In this document: in pieces, positions 21,650 to 32,700 of the stretch | Position numbering within the stretch: the first letter of the stretch is position 1 | Layout: each line of letters begins with the position of its first letter | DNA from: Dactylorhiza incarnata | Taxonomy: Eukaryota; Streptophyta; Magnoliopsida; Asparagales; Orchidaceae | NCBI GenBank assembly: GCA_033032865.1 | Contig: JAWHQI010000013.1 | Span: forward strand, 3,472,001-3,536,000 | Direction of reading: 5' to 3' | Length of the DNA stretch: 64,000 bases | Translations under genes and position numbers: made by a program | Notes under the pieces: generated by a model | The model's input: only the letters and a program-made list of their open reading frames with translations | Told to the model about the DNA's origin: nothing | Databases searched by the model: none

Positions 21650-23638
21650 TTTTCATCGGTTATGATGATCGGAAGAAGGGTTGGAGATGCATGGATCCAG
21701 AGACACAGAGAGCTGTGGTCTCAAGGGATATGGTATTCGACGAGCTGACATCGTACCAGGGTAGCTCTTCTATTGAGCTACAAGAAAGCATGATAGATGG
21801 TGGACTAGAAGAAGCTACAAAGGAGGTTCTGGTGGAGTTTCTTGTTTCTCCAAGTACTCCAGGTGCTTCTAGCTCTGGGTCAGGTGCTTCAGGTTTTGGA
21901 AGCAAGGGGAGCGATGCTCCAAGTCTACCTGATAGGAGAGCTAGTTTAGAACAAGTAGCTGAAGAGGTGGTTCAGATTCAATCTCTGAGGAGGTCCAAAA
22001 GGACAATTATTCCACCAGATCGGTATACGGGTGGGGGGGGGGGGGGGACTTGGTGAGCTTTGTCTCATGTTTCTTCGTAGGTCTCTTGGATGAGAGAGAG
22101 TCATCTTGGTTTGAAAATGTCGTTGAATTCAAGGAGTGGGAAGTGGCCATGAATGAAGAGATGGATGCCCTCAGAAAGAATAAGACTTGGGACTTGGTGC
22201 CTAAGGTTGAGGGTGTTACTCCTGTGACTTGCAAGTGGGTTTTCAAGCTGAAGAAGAAGGTTGATGTTAGCATTGAGCGGTACAAGGCTAGCCTTGTATC
22301 TCGAGGATTCTCTCAAAAGTATGGGGAGGATTATGAAGAAACCTTCAGCCCCATTGCCAAAATGACTTCGGTTCGGGTGGTGATCATATTGACAGCTTGC
22401 CAAGGATGGAAGGTTTGACAACTCGACGTAAAGAATGCTTTCTTGTATGGCGAGATTAACAAGGATATATTCATAGATCAACCACCTGGTTATGTTTCCG
22501 AAGAGCACCCAAGATATGTGTGCAAGCTTAAGGAGGCTCATTACGGCTTAAAGCATGCACCTCGAGCGTGGTATGGCAAGATAGCAGAATATCTCCAGTT
22601 CTGTGGATACCTTACTTCTAACTCAGATTCAAGCTTTTTCATAAAGAAGATAGGAGAGCTTCAGGTCTTGGTGCTGCTGTACGTTGATGATATGATCATC
22701 ACAGGAAATTCTGAGTTGGAGGTAGCTAGGCTTCGAGCTGAGGTAGCTATCAGATTTGAGATGAAGGACCTGGGTGAGCTCCACCATTTCCTTAGGCTCG
22801 AAGTGGAGAGAAAAGAGAGCGGAATGCTTGTTTCCCAAAAGGGGCATGCAGAACAAATTATGAAGCGATTCGGCATGGAAGGCGTGAAGAGCAGCTCTAC
22901 TCCACTAGAGGTTGGTATTCATCTTCGACGAGATGAGGGGAAGGTTCTTTTTGATCCTTTGGTGTTCCGGGCTTTGGTCGGAAGTCTGATATATTTGACG
23001 ATCACGAGGCTAGATATTGCTTATGCGGTTGGCCGAGTGAGTCGGTATATGGCAGAGCCATGGAAGCCTCATCTGATGGCGGTAAGGAGCATTTTGAAGT
23101 ATGTCAAGACCACCTCTGATTTGGGTCTCTTCTATGGGAAGGACTCGGGCTTTTGCTTGTATGGATACATGAATGCTGATTATGTGGGAGATTGAGATGA
23201 TCGAAGATTGACTTTTGGATACATCTTTATGACGGGCTATACAGCTATATCATGGTGCAATAAGAAGCAGGATTCTGTGTCTATCTTAATCACGGAAGCA
23301 GAGTACAAAGCTTCGGCTTTGGCAGCTCAGGAAGACATCTAGCTTAGGACGCTTATAGAGGACATTCATAGGGAGATGCATGGTCCTACTCTGCTTCAGG
23401 GTGACAATGAGAGTGCCCTCAAACTGGTGAACAATCCAGTTTATCATGCGTGAACCAAGCACATAGAGATTCAACATCATTCGTTCGGGAGAAGGTGTTG
23501 GAGGGATCTCTTATGATTGAGCATGTGCAGATCAAGGAAAATGTCACAGACATATTTATAAAGCCATTGTCGAAGGAACCATTCACACGGTTGAGGAGGT
23601 TACTTGGGCTAACTTCCACTTCCCACTTCAAGGGGGAG
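21650..23638 (+). pseudogene. E4 integrase tail, reverse transcriptase and RNase H
   Basis: After the LVFIGYDD block and a serine-rich linker, a G tract (22031-22048) and a frame change lead into copia RT (22050-23195): WEVAMNEEMDALRKNKTW, RYKASLVSRGFSQ and the catalytic YVDDMIITG, then the LHHFLRLEV and TRLDIAYAVGRVSRYM blocks. A TGA near 22418 splits the QLDVKNAFLYG block. RNase H follows with NADYVGD and TKHIEIQHH but contains stops near 23193, 23340 and 23451. The coding part ends about 10 bp before the polypurine tract. Most stops look like C-to-T or G-to-A changes. Confidence 0.88.
23630..23638 (+). other. Polypurine tract of E4
   Basis: AAGGGGGAG directly precedes the TGTTAAA start of the 3' LTR. 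Confidence 0.88.
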
Positions 23639-24946
23639 TGTTAAATTTTTTGAAGTGGAAGTGTCTATCTGTGCGGTCTGTTTTTGGAGATCGCAGAGTC
23701 CGCGCGACTTGTGTTGAGGTTTACCTCTAGTAACCGCAAGCTCGGTGTGGCGACCTGGCTGGTGTGCTCGCACATCTCTGGTGTTGGCGACCTGTGTTTG
23801 GTCTGCATGTTTTGCCCAAGTATCCATGTTCTGGTGTAGACCAGGCGGTCTAGTATTGGAGGTCGCTTCTGCAGTCTCGTACTGCGGTATGCATAAGTTC
23901 ATTCTGGCGGACAGCTTGGTATGTCAGGATGTTCATGTAGCGCCATTTTTATGAGAGTCCGGGCGGGTTGTATGATCTTGTTCTGGCAGTCTGCTCCAGA
24001 TCGGTCAGATGCTCATGTCTGTTCTTATAAGAGGCCGGGCGGTCTGCCGGGTTGTTCTTGCCAAGCTGTCTTTCTTGGACAGTTTTGCTTAAGTGTAATA
24101 AGGTCTTATAGATACCGCATGGTCTGGTACTAGAGACCGCGTGCTTCAATAAGGAAGGTAACTGTATCCCTTGGGGCGGTGATGACATCCGCTCGTTTGC
24201 CTATAAATAGGGACGCCGGGGTAGCCATTCACATGCAAGAAATGTAAGAACTAAAGCTGGCTTGATTGTGCCGGTCTCTCCTTGAGGTCGTGCGGCTTGA
24301 GTTTTTGCCTGACCGATTTGTTTGTTTGTGGGTTAGCGGCTAGCAGTCACCATCAGTATTCTCCTTTCTTTCCAGCTTTGAATAAACCAGTTCGGCAGCG
24401 GGCTGTCTGTGCAGACTGTGTTTAGGAGTTCTTGCACTATGCCGCAGACTCAGTTGATCAGGCGGCCTTAAGTGGTCGGTCGATCTTGAGTTGCTGTCTT
24501 GCAGCAGGAAGCAGTTCTTCATCAAGTGTTCACGAGTTCTTCAGTGATCTTGAGACCGTGCGGTCTGGGCGATCAAGAAGTGCAGACAGTTGTTTTCAGC
24601 AGTTGAATAAAGCAGCGAGTTATGCGGTCTGTGGTTACGGTCTGACAACAGCGACTTGTGCTCTGTTCGCGCGGTCTCAGGGATAGCTGTGAGGCTTGCC
24701 TATTCGAGCAGTCTGGCTGTCTCTGCTTTGGCAGTTCGCTGGCGGCTTGTTTTTGTGTCTTGTGCTTCTCCCCTTTTATGATTCTTATGAATCATGTCTC
24801 GTCATGTATGTCTCGAGCTGTAAAATGATAATGAATAACAAGAGCACTATTCTGTCTTCCCATTATCACTGATTGTCATTCTTGTGGATTGTTGTTGAAG
24901 TGTTCAGCATTTATTACTTCACTCCTCAACCTCTAAAATTTTAACA
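23639..24946 (+). repeat. 3' LTR of E4, 1308 bp
   Basis: It matches the 5' LTR throughout, including the TATA box TATAAATAG at 24202-24210 and the GACCGC/GCGGTC words. It ends CTCTAAAATTTTAACA and is followed by the actct duplication. Confidence 0.93.
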
Positions 24947-24951
24947 ACTCT

Positions 24952-26274
24952 CAGAACCACTGAGTATTTTTATAAAGAGTCTCTTAGAACCACTGAGTCT
25001 TTTGATAAGGAGACTCTTTGAAACACTAAATCATTTGGAAGAGGGATTCTTAAAACTCTTTTACAGTTGGAGAATGAGAATAGTAGAATGAGATGAAAGA
25101 AGAGAAAAGGATTCTTCAGTAAGAATCCTTCAGAAGCTGTCTCTTTGAATGTAGTAGCTTCTGTTTATCTCAGGATCTGAATATGATGAACCCTTTCTTA
25201 AGATAATGATGATTGCAAGGGTTATAAGCTTAATCCTATTTCTCTGAGCACTTTTGTTGACTTGCTGCTATGTGATGAGGAAGAAGAAGAAGCAGTGTTA
25301 TTATTCTCTTTTCCTGTGTGGAGTAGATCTTCTTCTTTTCTGTCTTAGGGTTAAAGAAGGAAGAAGGATCAGCTCTATTTCGACAGATAGAAATATATGA
25401 TCAGTTATTCTTTTTGTTTTCTTTCTTTCTCAGCATATTTATTCTCCATGATTTGAGTTTGAATTTGTTTCTTTTTCTGGACTGTCCTTAGATGGAATGT
25501 CCATTGGATAATTGATGTTTCCTTCTATTTTGGTTCCCAACCCATCCATCTGATTTGAATAAACTTCCAAGAATGTCTTTGCTGCATTTCTGGAATACTC
25601 CATTCCATTCTTGGCAATAAACGAGCCATTGGAGTATAGTCTTCAACATTGTAGACCTTCTGAAAAAGAACTAGAAAGGATAGCAGCAAAGCTTCTATTT
25701 TTATTTGTACTCGATGCTGCATCAACTTCATCTTTCGTCAAATAGATGCAGCTCTGAGTTCTTATGAAAGTAGCTTTGAATTCCTTCTTAGCTCTGACTG
25801 AACTCAGATGTCAACATTGCGTTGAGTTCTTATCAACGTATCCGTCGAGTTGAACACTTGAATTTGAACTTCGCCTTCTGCATTGAATTGAAGTCAAAGT
25901 TGCGTCGACTTCTAAGATGGCTTCGACAGGCTCTTCCTTCTACGTCGAGTTCATTTCGAAGTAGCATCGACTTCTGATATAGCTTTGACATACTATGTCT
26001 TCTGCGGCGAGTTTATTTTAAATGTTGCGTCGACTTATGATATAGCTTTGACAGGCTCTATCTTCTGCGTCGAGATCATTTCGACATTGTGTCGACTTCA
26101 ACTGGTGCGTCGACTCCTAGTTGACATTGCGTCAATTTCTAGTCGACGCATAATTACTCTAGATAGTTTTCTTCATGATTTCAACCTGCCTTTCTCTTTA
26201 CTTTGACTCAACTGACTTCCTAAGGCTTGTATGACTATATTACCCTTACTATACAACATGGGTAATTACCATAG
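24952..26274 (-). repeat. E3 3' LTR, middle fragment
   Basis: The E3 LTR continues here after E4 with further GAACCACTGAGTCTTTTGATAA phrases (to about 25045), then a long AT-rich part, then a U3 array of CGTCGA/TCGACG words (25725-26160) like that of E1. It aligns with the E1 LTR up to the GGTAATTACCATAG stretch, where E6 inserted at 26275. Confidence 0.85.
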
Positions 26275-26835
26275 TGTTGGGAATCTTGCCCACATGATTC
26301 CTGATTTGAAGAAGTCACCAAGTCAAGGAAACTTCACTTTGTATTTATCACTTATCTAGCTTATAAATCTCAGGAAGTTAGTAGAAGAAAGTTCGTCGAA
26401 TGCTGAGACTTGGTGAATTAGTCAAACGTTGAGACTTAGCGTGTTCGTCAAACGCAGATGGAAGATCGTCGAACTCAGAAGGAATATCGTCGACCACTGA
26501 GACTTGGCTTGTTCGACGAATGGCAATCTTCATTCGATGAACAACATTCTTCTTTCCTGTCTCTGCTTTCGACGAACTTTCTTCTGCGTTCGACGAACAT
26601 GCCAAGTCTCAGTGGTCGACGATCTTCCTTCTGTGTTCGACGATCTTCCTTCTGCGTTCGACGAACACGCTAAGTCTCAACGTTTGACTAATTCGCCAAG
26701 TCTTAGCGTTCGACGAACTTTCTTCTACTAACTTCCTGAGATTTATAAGCTAGAGAAGTGATCAAATACAAAGTGAAGTTTCCTTGACTTGGTGACTTCT
26801 TCAAATCAGGAATCATGTGGGCAAGATTTCCAACA
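26275..26835. repeat. Left palindromic LTR of E6, 561 bp
   Basis: Arms of about 240 bp are near-perfect inverted copies: TGTTGGGAATCTTGCCC at the left and its complement GGGCAAGATTTCCAACA at the right. They flank a core of GTTCGACGAA words (about 26515-26605). It consists of two copies of the LTR start region facing each other. The right end abuts a minus-strand polypurine tract. Confidence 0.9.
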
Positions 26836-26848
26836 ATCTCACCCTACT
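26836..26848 (-). other. Polypurine tract of E6
   Basis: Read on the minus strand this is AGTAGGGTGAGAT, directly before TGTTGGAAATC. It corresponds to AATAGGGGGAGAT in E9 and E7. Confidence 0.75.
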
Positions 26849-27226
26849 TGAAGAAGTCAGAATCTCAATTCAAGACTACTTTCACTTGACAATAAATATT
26901 ATAATCTTAATAAGCATGTAAGATTGTACTTATCTTTGTTGAACTTTCTGAGTGCATCAGGCTTGTAGCTCCCCCTTGATTTGATGTCTCTTCTTTTGAG
27001 GCTCCCCCTACACCTTTGCTCCCCCTATCTTTGAGGTCTTCTTGAGCAGTTTTGTCTTGAACATATTGATGTGCTATTTCTCCCCCTTTCTGACTTCTTT
27101 CTTGTAGCTCTCCTCTTAGGTAGACAATGGTCCAAGCTCCCCCATGCTCAGTCATAGTTCATCCAAATCCTGAGAGATTTTCTAACCAATCATCTAGAAT
27201 GGGATTAGTGAAGAATAAGTTAGGAA

Positions 27227-27646
27227 TTACTCTAAGTTTAACATCCCCTTTTGATTGAATTTCGCTCTCTTAATGGACCCGTAGGTCTTCCCTGTATGAC
27301 CGCACCAGGTGTAGCTTGCGTACACATTTTCCGAGGTCAGCTCTTCTTCTTCCTCTCCCCCTTGGATTCTGGGCAGATTTAGTGCTTTTCCAAGGCTTTT
27401 CACAGATATCTTGATTTTCTTGCCACCCACCATGGACTTTATTCATGATTCGGTGTGGTCGAGTTTTGCTTTGGCAAAGAACTCGCCTAGTTCCCGGTGG
27501 AGAAGAACCGAGGGTTGACACAGGACATATTCTAGTCCCGATGCCTCTAGCAATCCTATTACTGATATTATTTCTTCGGAGCAGGCATTGAAACCTCCTC
27601 GCTGAAGTTCACAACCTGAGATCACTTCTACTTTCTTGGGAACCAT
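27227..27646 (-). pseudogene. E6 extra 3' ORF, N-terminal part (truncated)
   Basis: The ORF starts at ATG 27646 (MVPKKVEVISGCELQRGGF) and reads a globular domain shared with the E7 (38263) and E8 (52746) 3' ORFs: the CSEEI.SVI block, ELGEFFAKA, then after one stop or frame change at 27443 VGGKKIKISVKSLGKAL, SENVYASYTWCGHTGKTYGS and FNQKGML. It ends at 27227, before the DIVGKVLLCK block seen in E8 and E11. This ORF sits where retroviral env would be in SIRE elements but shows no signal peptide or membrane segment here. It resembles the poorly characterised putative plant transposon protein domain. Function unknown. Confidence 0.7.
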
Positions 27647-27900
27647 TGATTCGGAGTGAGAGAGAAGGCAACACGTCAAAGGAGGCAAGGGTTTGTCGAC
27701 GGAATGCCTTAAAAAATGATCAGATGGCTCCGATGGACCCATTTAATCCCGTTATAAATAGCTCGATTTTATTTTGCCGATGCGGTTATTGTTGTTTAAT
27801 TGATCCTTGGAAACGCATCCTCCCAACTCAAATCTTTGTTGTCGCAACATCTATTGTGTCGTCGTAACAGCTTCTTGTATCGACGAGTATGGGTCCCAGG
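27647..27900 (-). promoter_or_regulatory. Possible internal promoter of the E6 3' ORF
   Basis: About 100 bp upstream of ATG 27646 the minus strand has a TATTTATAACGGG box (near 27745-27760). Further upstream are the words TTGTCGCAAC, GTCGTCGTAAC and ATCGACGAG (27840-27890), like those in LTR U3 arrays. E7 and E8 have the same order at the same place. Promoter function is inferred. Confidence 0.45.
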
Positions 27901-28054
27901 GCCTACTTAGCTTTTAGGCCTCTTTTAGTAGGATGACCTGCATCAATTTTGTTAGTAAAAAGACTTTGCTGTTCTACCTATGGGTCAGAACAGCCACCTT
28001 GTCCAAGGCCCAGATTTGCTTCTGGTGGGCACTTGGACTACCTGCAAAATAAGA
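27901..28054 (-). other. Junction between gag end and 3' ORF promoter in E6
   Basis: In an intact SIRE element several kilobases of pol would lie here. Only about 150 bp remain and none of it reads as protease, integrase or RT, so pol has been removed. Confidence 0.6.
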
Positions 28055-29599
28055 TTACAAGTCCTTAGGAACCCAAGTGAATTTGGGTCCTAGGAAATTG
28101 TTAGCTTTGACGGGCATACTGGATACAACTGCCCTCGGATATGCATAGTGATTGTGAAAGACATTGTTTGCAAGTTTAGCATTTGTTACCCTTGGAGCAG
28201 TTGGATTGTACCAACATTCAACTGCAAAGTGCCCAGTTTTTCCACAGCACCAACATTCATACGTGTTATATCTTCTTTTCTGGCTGACTGTATGAGCATG
28301 AGTTCTTTGTGTGTGAACAAATGAATGAAGCAAAGAAGGTGAACTGAGCTGATGGTAGATGTGATGTTTGCTGTCACCATTCACTGTTTTCCATCTGGAG
28401 TCAGTCTTCTTTAAGGATTTCTTCTCTTTTCTGGGCTCAGCAAATTTCTGCCTCCTCATAACTTCCTGAGATACCTTTGTGGTTTTTGGCATGTTCTTTG
28501 CACCACTTGTGGAGCTCCCAATCATGACATACCCAAGATTGGATTGCCCAACATTCTTGTTGGAGGGTGAGATTACCTTCCTCAAGCTAGCCTTCTTCCC
28601 ATAGGGTCTGCCTGATCTGTCTTCCTTGAAGCATCCCTGCTCCCTTCTCTGAGTGGAGAAGCAACCATTTACCAGTAGAGGAGAGGTCTCTGGTTTGAAG
28701 GAGCTTGTCATAGGCTTTACCACAAAGGGGAGTTTACTCTCCACCCTTCTGATGTTGTTATTTTTAGATTTCAGGACTTTGGGCTGAAATTTGTCCTTCT
28801 TCAGAAGAACTACTTCTCTGGTTAGTGAGCAGCACAACTTCTTGCTCTCAATCAATGCCTTCAGAGTTTTCCCAAATTTGTTTATCAAGTCAAGGTTGGA
28901 GCTTGCCTTGAAGTCCTTTTTGATTTGACAAAACTCTGCATTCTCTAGGGTTAGCCTTTCTGCTTTCTCTAAGAGATCAAGATTTCTTGCTTGAAGAGAG
29001 GAGATCTTTGCATCCTGCTCCTTGCACAGCATCTTGAGCATCTTGACATCTTCTAAGAGATCATTGTATGACTTGGACCAGTCATCATTACTAGATGAGC
29101 TCGTCTCCGAATCTGAGTCTGAGGTAGATAGGGGAGCTCTTATGCATACTTGTTCAGGTGAAACTTCATCCTGGACTTCTTCCTCTGAATCAGATTGGAC
29201 TGTCAATCCAAACCGAGTCTTCTCTTCTAAGTCTGAACAGCTTGAGTCACTGTCACTCAGTGTTCTGACTTTCTCCTTAGCTGCTTTGCTTCTTTCTTCT
29301 TCTGATCCTTCCATAAGGATTGTTAGAGAGTTCCACATTTCCTTAGCTGTAGTGCAGTGGATCAGTTTCTAGAGTATGGGAGTATGAACTGCATCAGCTA
29401 TAATGCACTAGGCCTTTTTGTCTAAGTTAACTAGGATGATCTCATCTTCAGTCATTTTCTTGGACACTGTCATAGGAACATAAGACCCTTCTTGAACAAT
29501 TTGGAACATTCTAGGATCCATTGCTTCCATGAATATTCTTGCTCTAACTTTCCAAAGGGCAAAGTTCTCTCTAGAATAAACAGCTATTCTTGACTCCAT
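28055..29599 (-). pseudogene. E6 gag, SIRE-type, with zinc knuckle
   Basis: Translation probably starts at 29599 (MESRIAVYSREN), followed by FALWKVRARIFMEAMDPRMF, the block equivalent to LWKARIR in E1. Two in-frame TAGs (29408-29410 and about 29369) interrupt the N-terminal domain; both read as CAG-to-TAG changes by comparison with related gags. The frame from 29338 runs 427 codons: an acidic serine-rich stretch, a coiled-coil-like part (LCKEQDAKISSLQARNLDLL), a basic region, then a single CCHC knuckle CWCCGKTGHFAVEC and the PKFTWVPKDL end. The knuckle would bind element RNA. Confidence 0.88.
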
Positions 29600-29666
29600 A
29601 GCTATGATACTTGGACACCCAATGGCAGATCTGTTCAAGCTGTTAAGCTTTTCTTTGAACAACCTC

Positions 29667-29678
29667 GCTTTGATACCA
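29667..29678 (-). other. Primer-binding site of E6
   Basis: Minus-strand TGGTATCAAAGC differs by one base from the initiator tRNA-Met complement. It lies two bases inside the end of the right LTR. Confidence 0.85.
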
Positions 29679-29680
29679 CA

Positions 29681-29704
29681 CGTTAGTAATGGAACGTTCA
29701 CCTA

Positions 29705-29740
<36 letters not shown>

Positions 29741-32700
29741 GGTGATCTGTGTTCTTTTCAGATTGTTTGTGTGAGTTTCGAATATACAAGCACAACACAA
29801 AAATATCGCATAGATAAACACAGATAAAACACACCAGACGACACAAGATCTATAGAGGCTCCTCAATACCAGGTGTCTTGAGTAGTCCTCTGTCCCTCTG
29901 CGCCTACCTAGCAGTGTGCTAGGCTCGGCAAACTCTGCCAAAGACTTCATGCCCTTAAGCCTTACACCACGGACCTGCAAGTCCTATAACCTAGGCCCGC
30001 AATCCCCTACTGCACCCGTGCCCGCAAGCTCGACACTCAGGCCCTCAAGCCCTATACAACACAGACCCGTAATTACTGTGTCTACAACCTAGGCCCTCAA
30101 GCTCCTACTGTACCCGAGCCCACAAGCTCAACACTCAGGCCCTCAAGCCCTACAAAACACAGACCTGCAAGTCATGTGCCTATAGCCTGGGACCTCAAGC
30201 CCCTACTGCGCCCGAGACCTCAAGCTCGACAAGATCGGACCCGCAAGTCCACTGCCCTGGCCCTCAAGCCTCACAGCTCTGCAGCCCTCAAGCTAGATGG
30301 TGTCGGACCCGCAAGTCCACTGCCCTGACCCTCAAGCCTTACAGCTCTCCAGCCCTCAAGCTAGACAAATAGGCCCACAAGCCTTATAAGAAATTATAGT
30401 AAAAAGAACTGCTTCTTCTGCCGGATGAAGATCGACAACTTAGCCTGATGAAGATCGACTTCTTTAGGTTGAAGAAGATGCTTCTTGATTTGGAGTTTCA
30501 GCACTGGATCTTCTTTAGCCTCCTCTTCTTTTTCCTGATGTTGATCGGCTACTCTTCAGTCGATGGAGATGACTGATTCTTCAGAGAGCACTTGATGCTT
30601 GTTCTCTACTTGTGTTTTCTTCTTCTCTGCAGCAACGACGAGATTTTTTTTCGTTTTTCTTTTCTCACGATTACTGACTCTCTAGGGCATCCTCTTATCT
30701 CTTTTATAAGAGTGCGAGGTCCCCAACGGTCTCTGAAAAAGTTCCTTAAGCATCAGACGCTCATTCCTTAAGAGCACGCGCTGATTAGACAATCAGGCGA
30801 CGACATTAAATACTGACAGCGCGTCCGCAATATTTGAATTCCGTCTCGACGATATTTCCAGCTTTATGACGTATGGATAATATCTCGACGACGGGACTAT
30901 CGATTTCTTTGACCTTGGAAGATCTTTAGGTCATCAAGCTTCTGCCTCTGACACTGGTATCTCGACGATACGAGACATTCTGGCACATCTGCATATATGA
31001 CGATATGCTATCTCTGACTGTGTCGTCGAGAGCTTCTCTCTTACAGACTGTCGTTGTAATCACGTTGTTCTCTCGACGACATGAATGATAACATGTCGAC
31101 ATAACATACTTTAGCAACTGCTTGTCTTCAGCTGCCCTTCTTTAGTCGTCTTGACGACATGCCTTCTTTACGACGATGATCACCGCCATCAGTCATACTT
31201 ATCCTTTTCAGCGACAAGGCTTCATCATCTTCTCGACGACAAGACCACTTTGGTGATGTCGACGATACCGCGACTTCTTGACGACATTTCTTCCTTTTGT
31301 CTTCATTCTTCTCTGTGTTCGACGAACGACAATCTTCGTTCGACGAACAACCTTCTTCTGTCCCGTCTCTGCGTTCGACAAACATTCTTCTGCGTTCAAC
31401 GAACATGCCAGGTCTCAGCGGTCGACGATCTTCCTTCTGAATTCGACGAACACAGAAAAGAATGAAGACAAAAGGAAGAAATATCGTCAAGAAGTCACGG
31501 TATCGTCGACATCACCAAAGTGGCCTTGTCGTCGAGAAGATGAAGAAGCCTTGTCGCTGAAAAGGCTAAGTATGACTGATGGTGGTGAACATCGTCGTAA
31601 AGAAGGCATGTCGTCAAGAAGACTGAAGAAGGACAGCTGAAGACAAGCAGTTGCTAAAGTATGTTCTGTCGGCATGTTATCACTCATGTCGTCGAGAGAA
31701 CAACGTGATTACAATGACAGTCTGCAAGAGAGAATCTCTCGACGACACAGTCAGAGATAGCATATCGTCGTATATGCAAATATGCCAGAATGTCTCGTAT
31801 CGTCGAGATACCAGTGTCAGAGACAGAAGCTTTAAGACCTGAAGATCTTCCAAGGTCAAAGACATTGACAAAGTCCTATCGTCGAGATATTTTCCATATC
31901 TTCGTAAAGCTATCAGTATCGTCATAAAGCTGGAAATATCGTCGAGATGGAATTCAAATATTGGGAACGCACTGTCACCATTTAATACCGCCGCCTGATT
32001 GTCTAATCAGCGCGTGCTCTTAAGGAATGGGCGTCTGACGCTTAAGGAACTTTTTCAGAGACTGTTGGGGACCTCGCACTCTTATAAAAGAGATAAGAGG
32101 ATGCCCTAGAGTGTCAGTAATCGTGAGAAAAGAAAAACAAAAAAGAATCCCACCGTTGCTGCGGAGAAGAAGAAAACACAAGTAGAGAACAAGCATCAAG
32201 TGCTCTCTGAAGAATCAGTCATAACCATCGACTGAAGAGTAGCCGATCAACATCAGGCAAAAGAAGAGGAGGCTGAAGAAGATCCAGTGCTGAAAATCCA
32301 AATCAAGAAGAATCTTCTTCAACCTAAAGAAGACGGTCTTCATCAGGCTAAGTTGCCGATCTTCATCTGGCAGAAGAAGCAGTTCTTTTTACTGTAACTT
32401 CTTAAAAGGCTTGCGGGCCTATTTGTCTAGCTTGAGGCCTGGATAGATGTGAGGCTTAAGGGCCAGGGCTGTGGGCTTGCGGGTCCGACACCGCCTAGCT
32501 TGAGGAGAGATGTAAGGCTTGAGGGCCAGGGCAGTGGACTTGTGGGTCCGATCTTGTCGAGCTTGAGGGCTCGGGCGCAGTAGGGGCTTGAGGGACTAGG
32601 CTGTAGGCACAGGACTTGCGGGTCTGTGTTGTGTAGGGCTTGAGGGCCTGAGTGTCGAGCTTGGGGGCTCGGGTGTAGTAGGGTCTTGAGGGCCTAGGCT

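Larger units (their letters stand above)
7286..24946 (+). mobile_element. Ty1/copia element E4, target duplication ACTCT, split by E5
   Basis: Two LTRs (7286-8590 and 23639-24946) with TGTTAAATTTTTTGAAG starts and TTTTAACA ends enclose a primer site, gag-pol remains and a polypurine tract. The 5-bp duplication actct flanks it (7281-7285 and 24947-24951). It lies inside the E3 3' LTR, which reads on cleanly on the far side. The internal region is interrupted by E5 between 10231 and 21186; without it the element is about 6.7 kb. Gag-pol carries several stops and frameshifts and a deletion near 21640, so it is dead. The copia lineage is not assigned; it is not of the SIRE type because it has no extra 3' ORF. 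Confidence 0.93.

Noticed and set aside
26275..26835. Foldback DNA transposon or microRNA gene
   Set aside because: The palindrome has TG...CA ends, one side abuts a polypurine tract, and its partner LTR 2.8 kb away completes a single duplication. An LTR rearrangement explains more.
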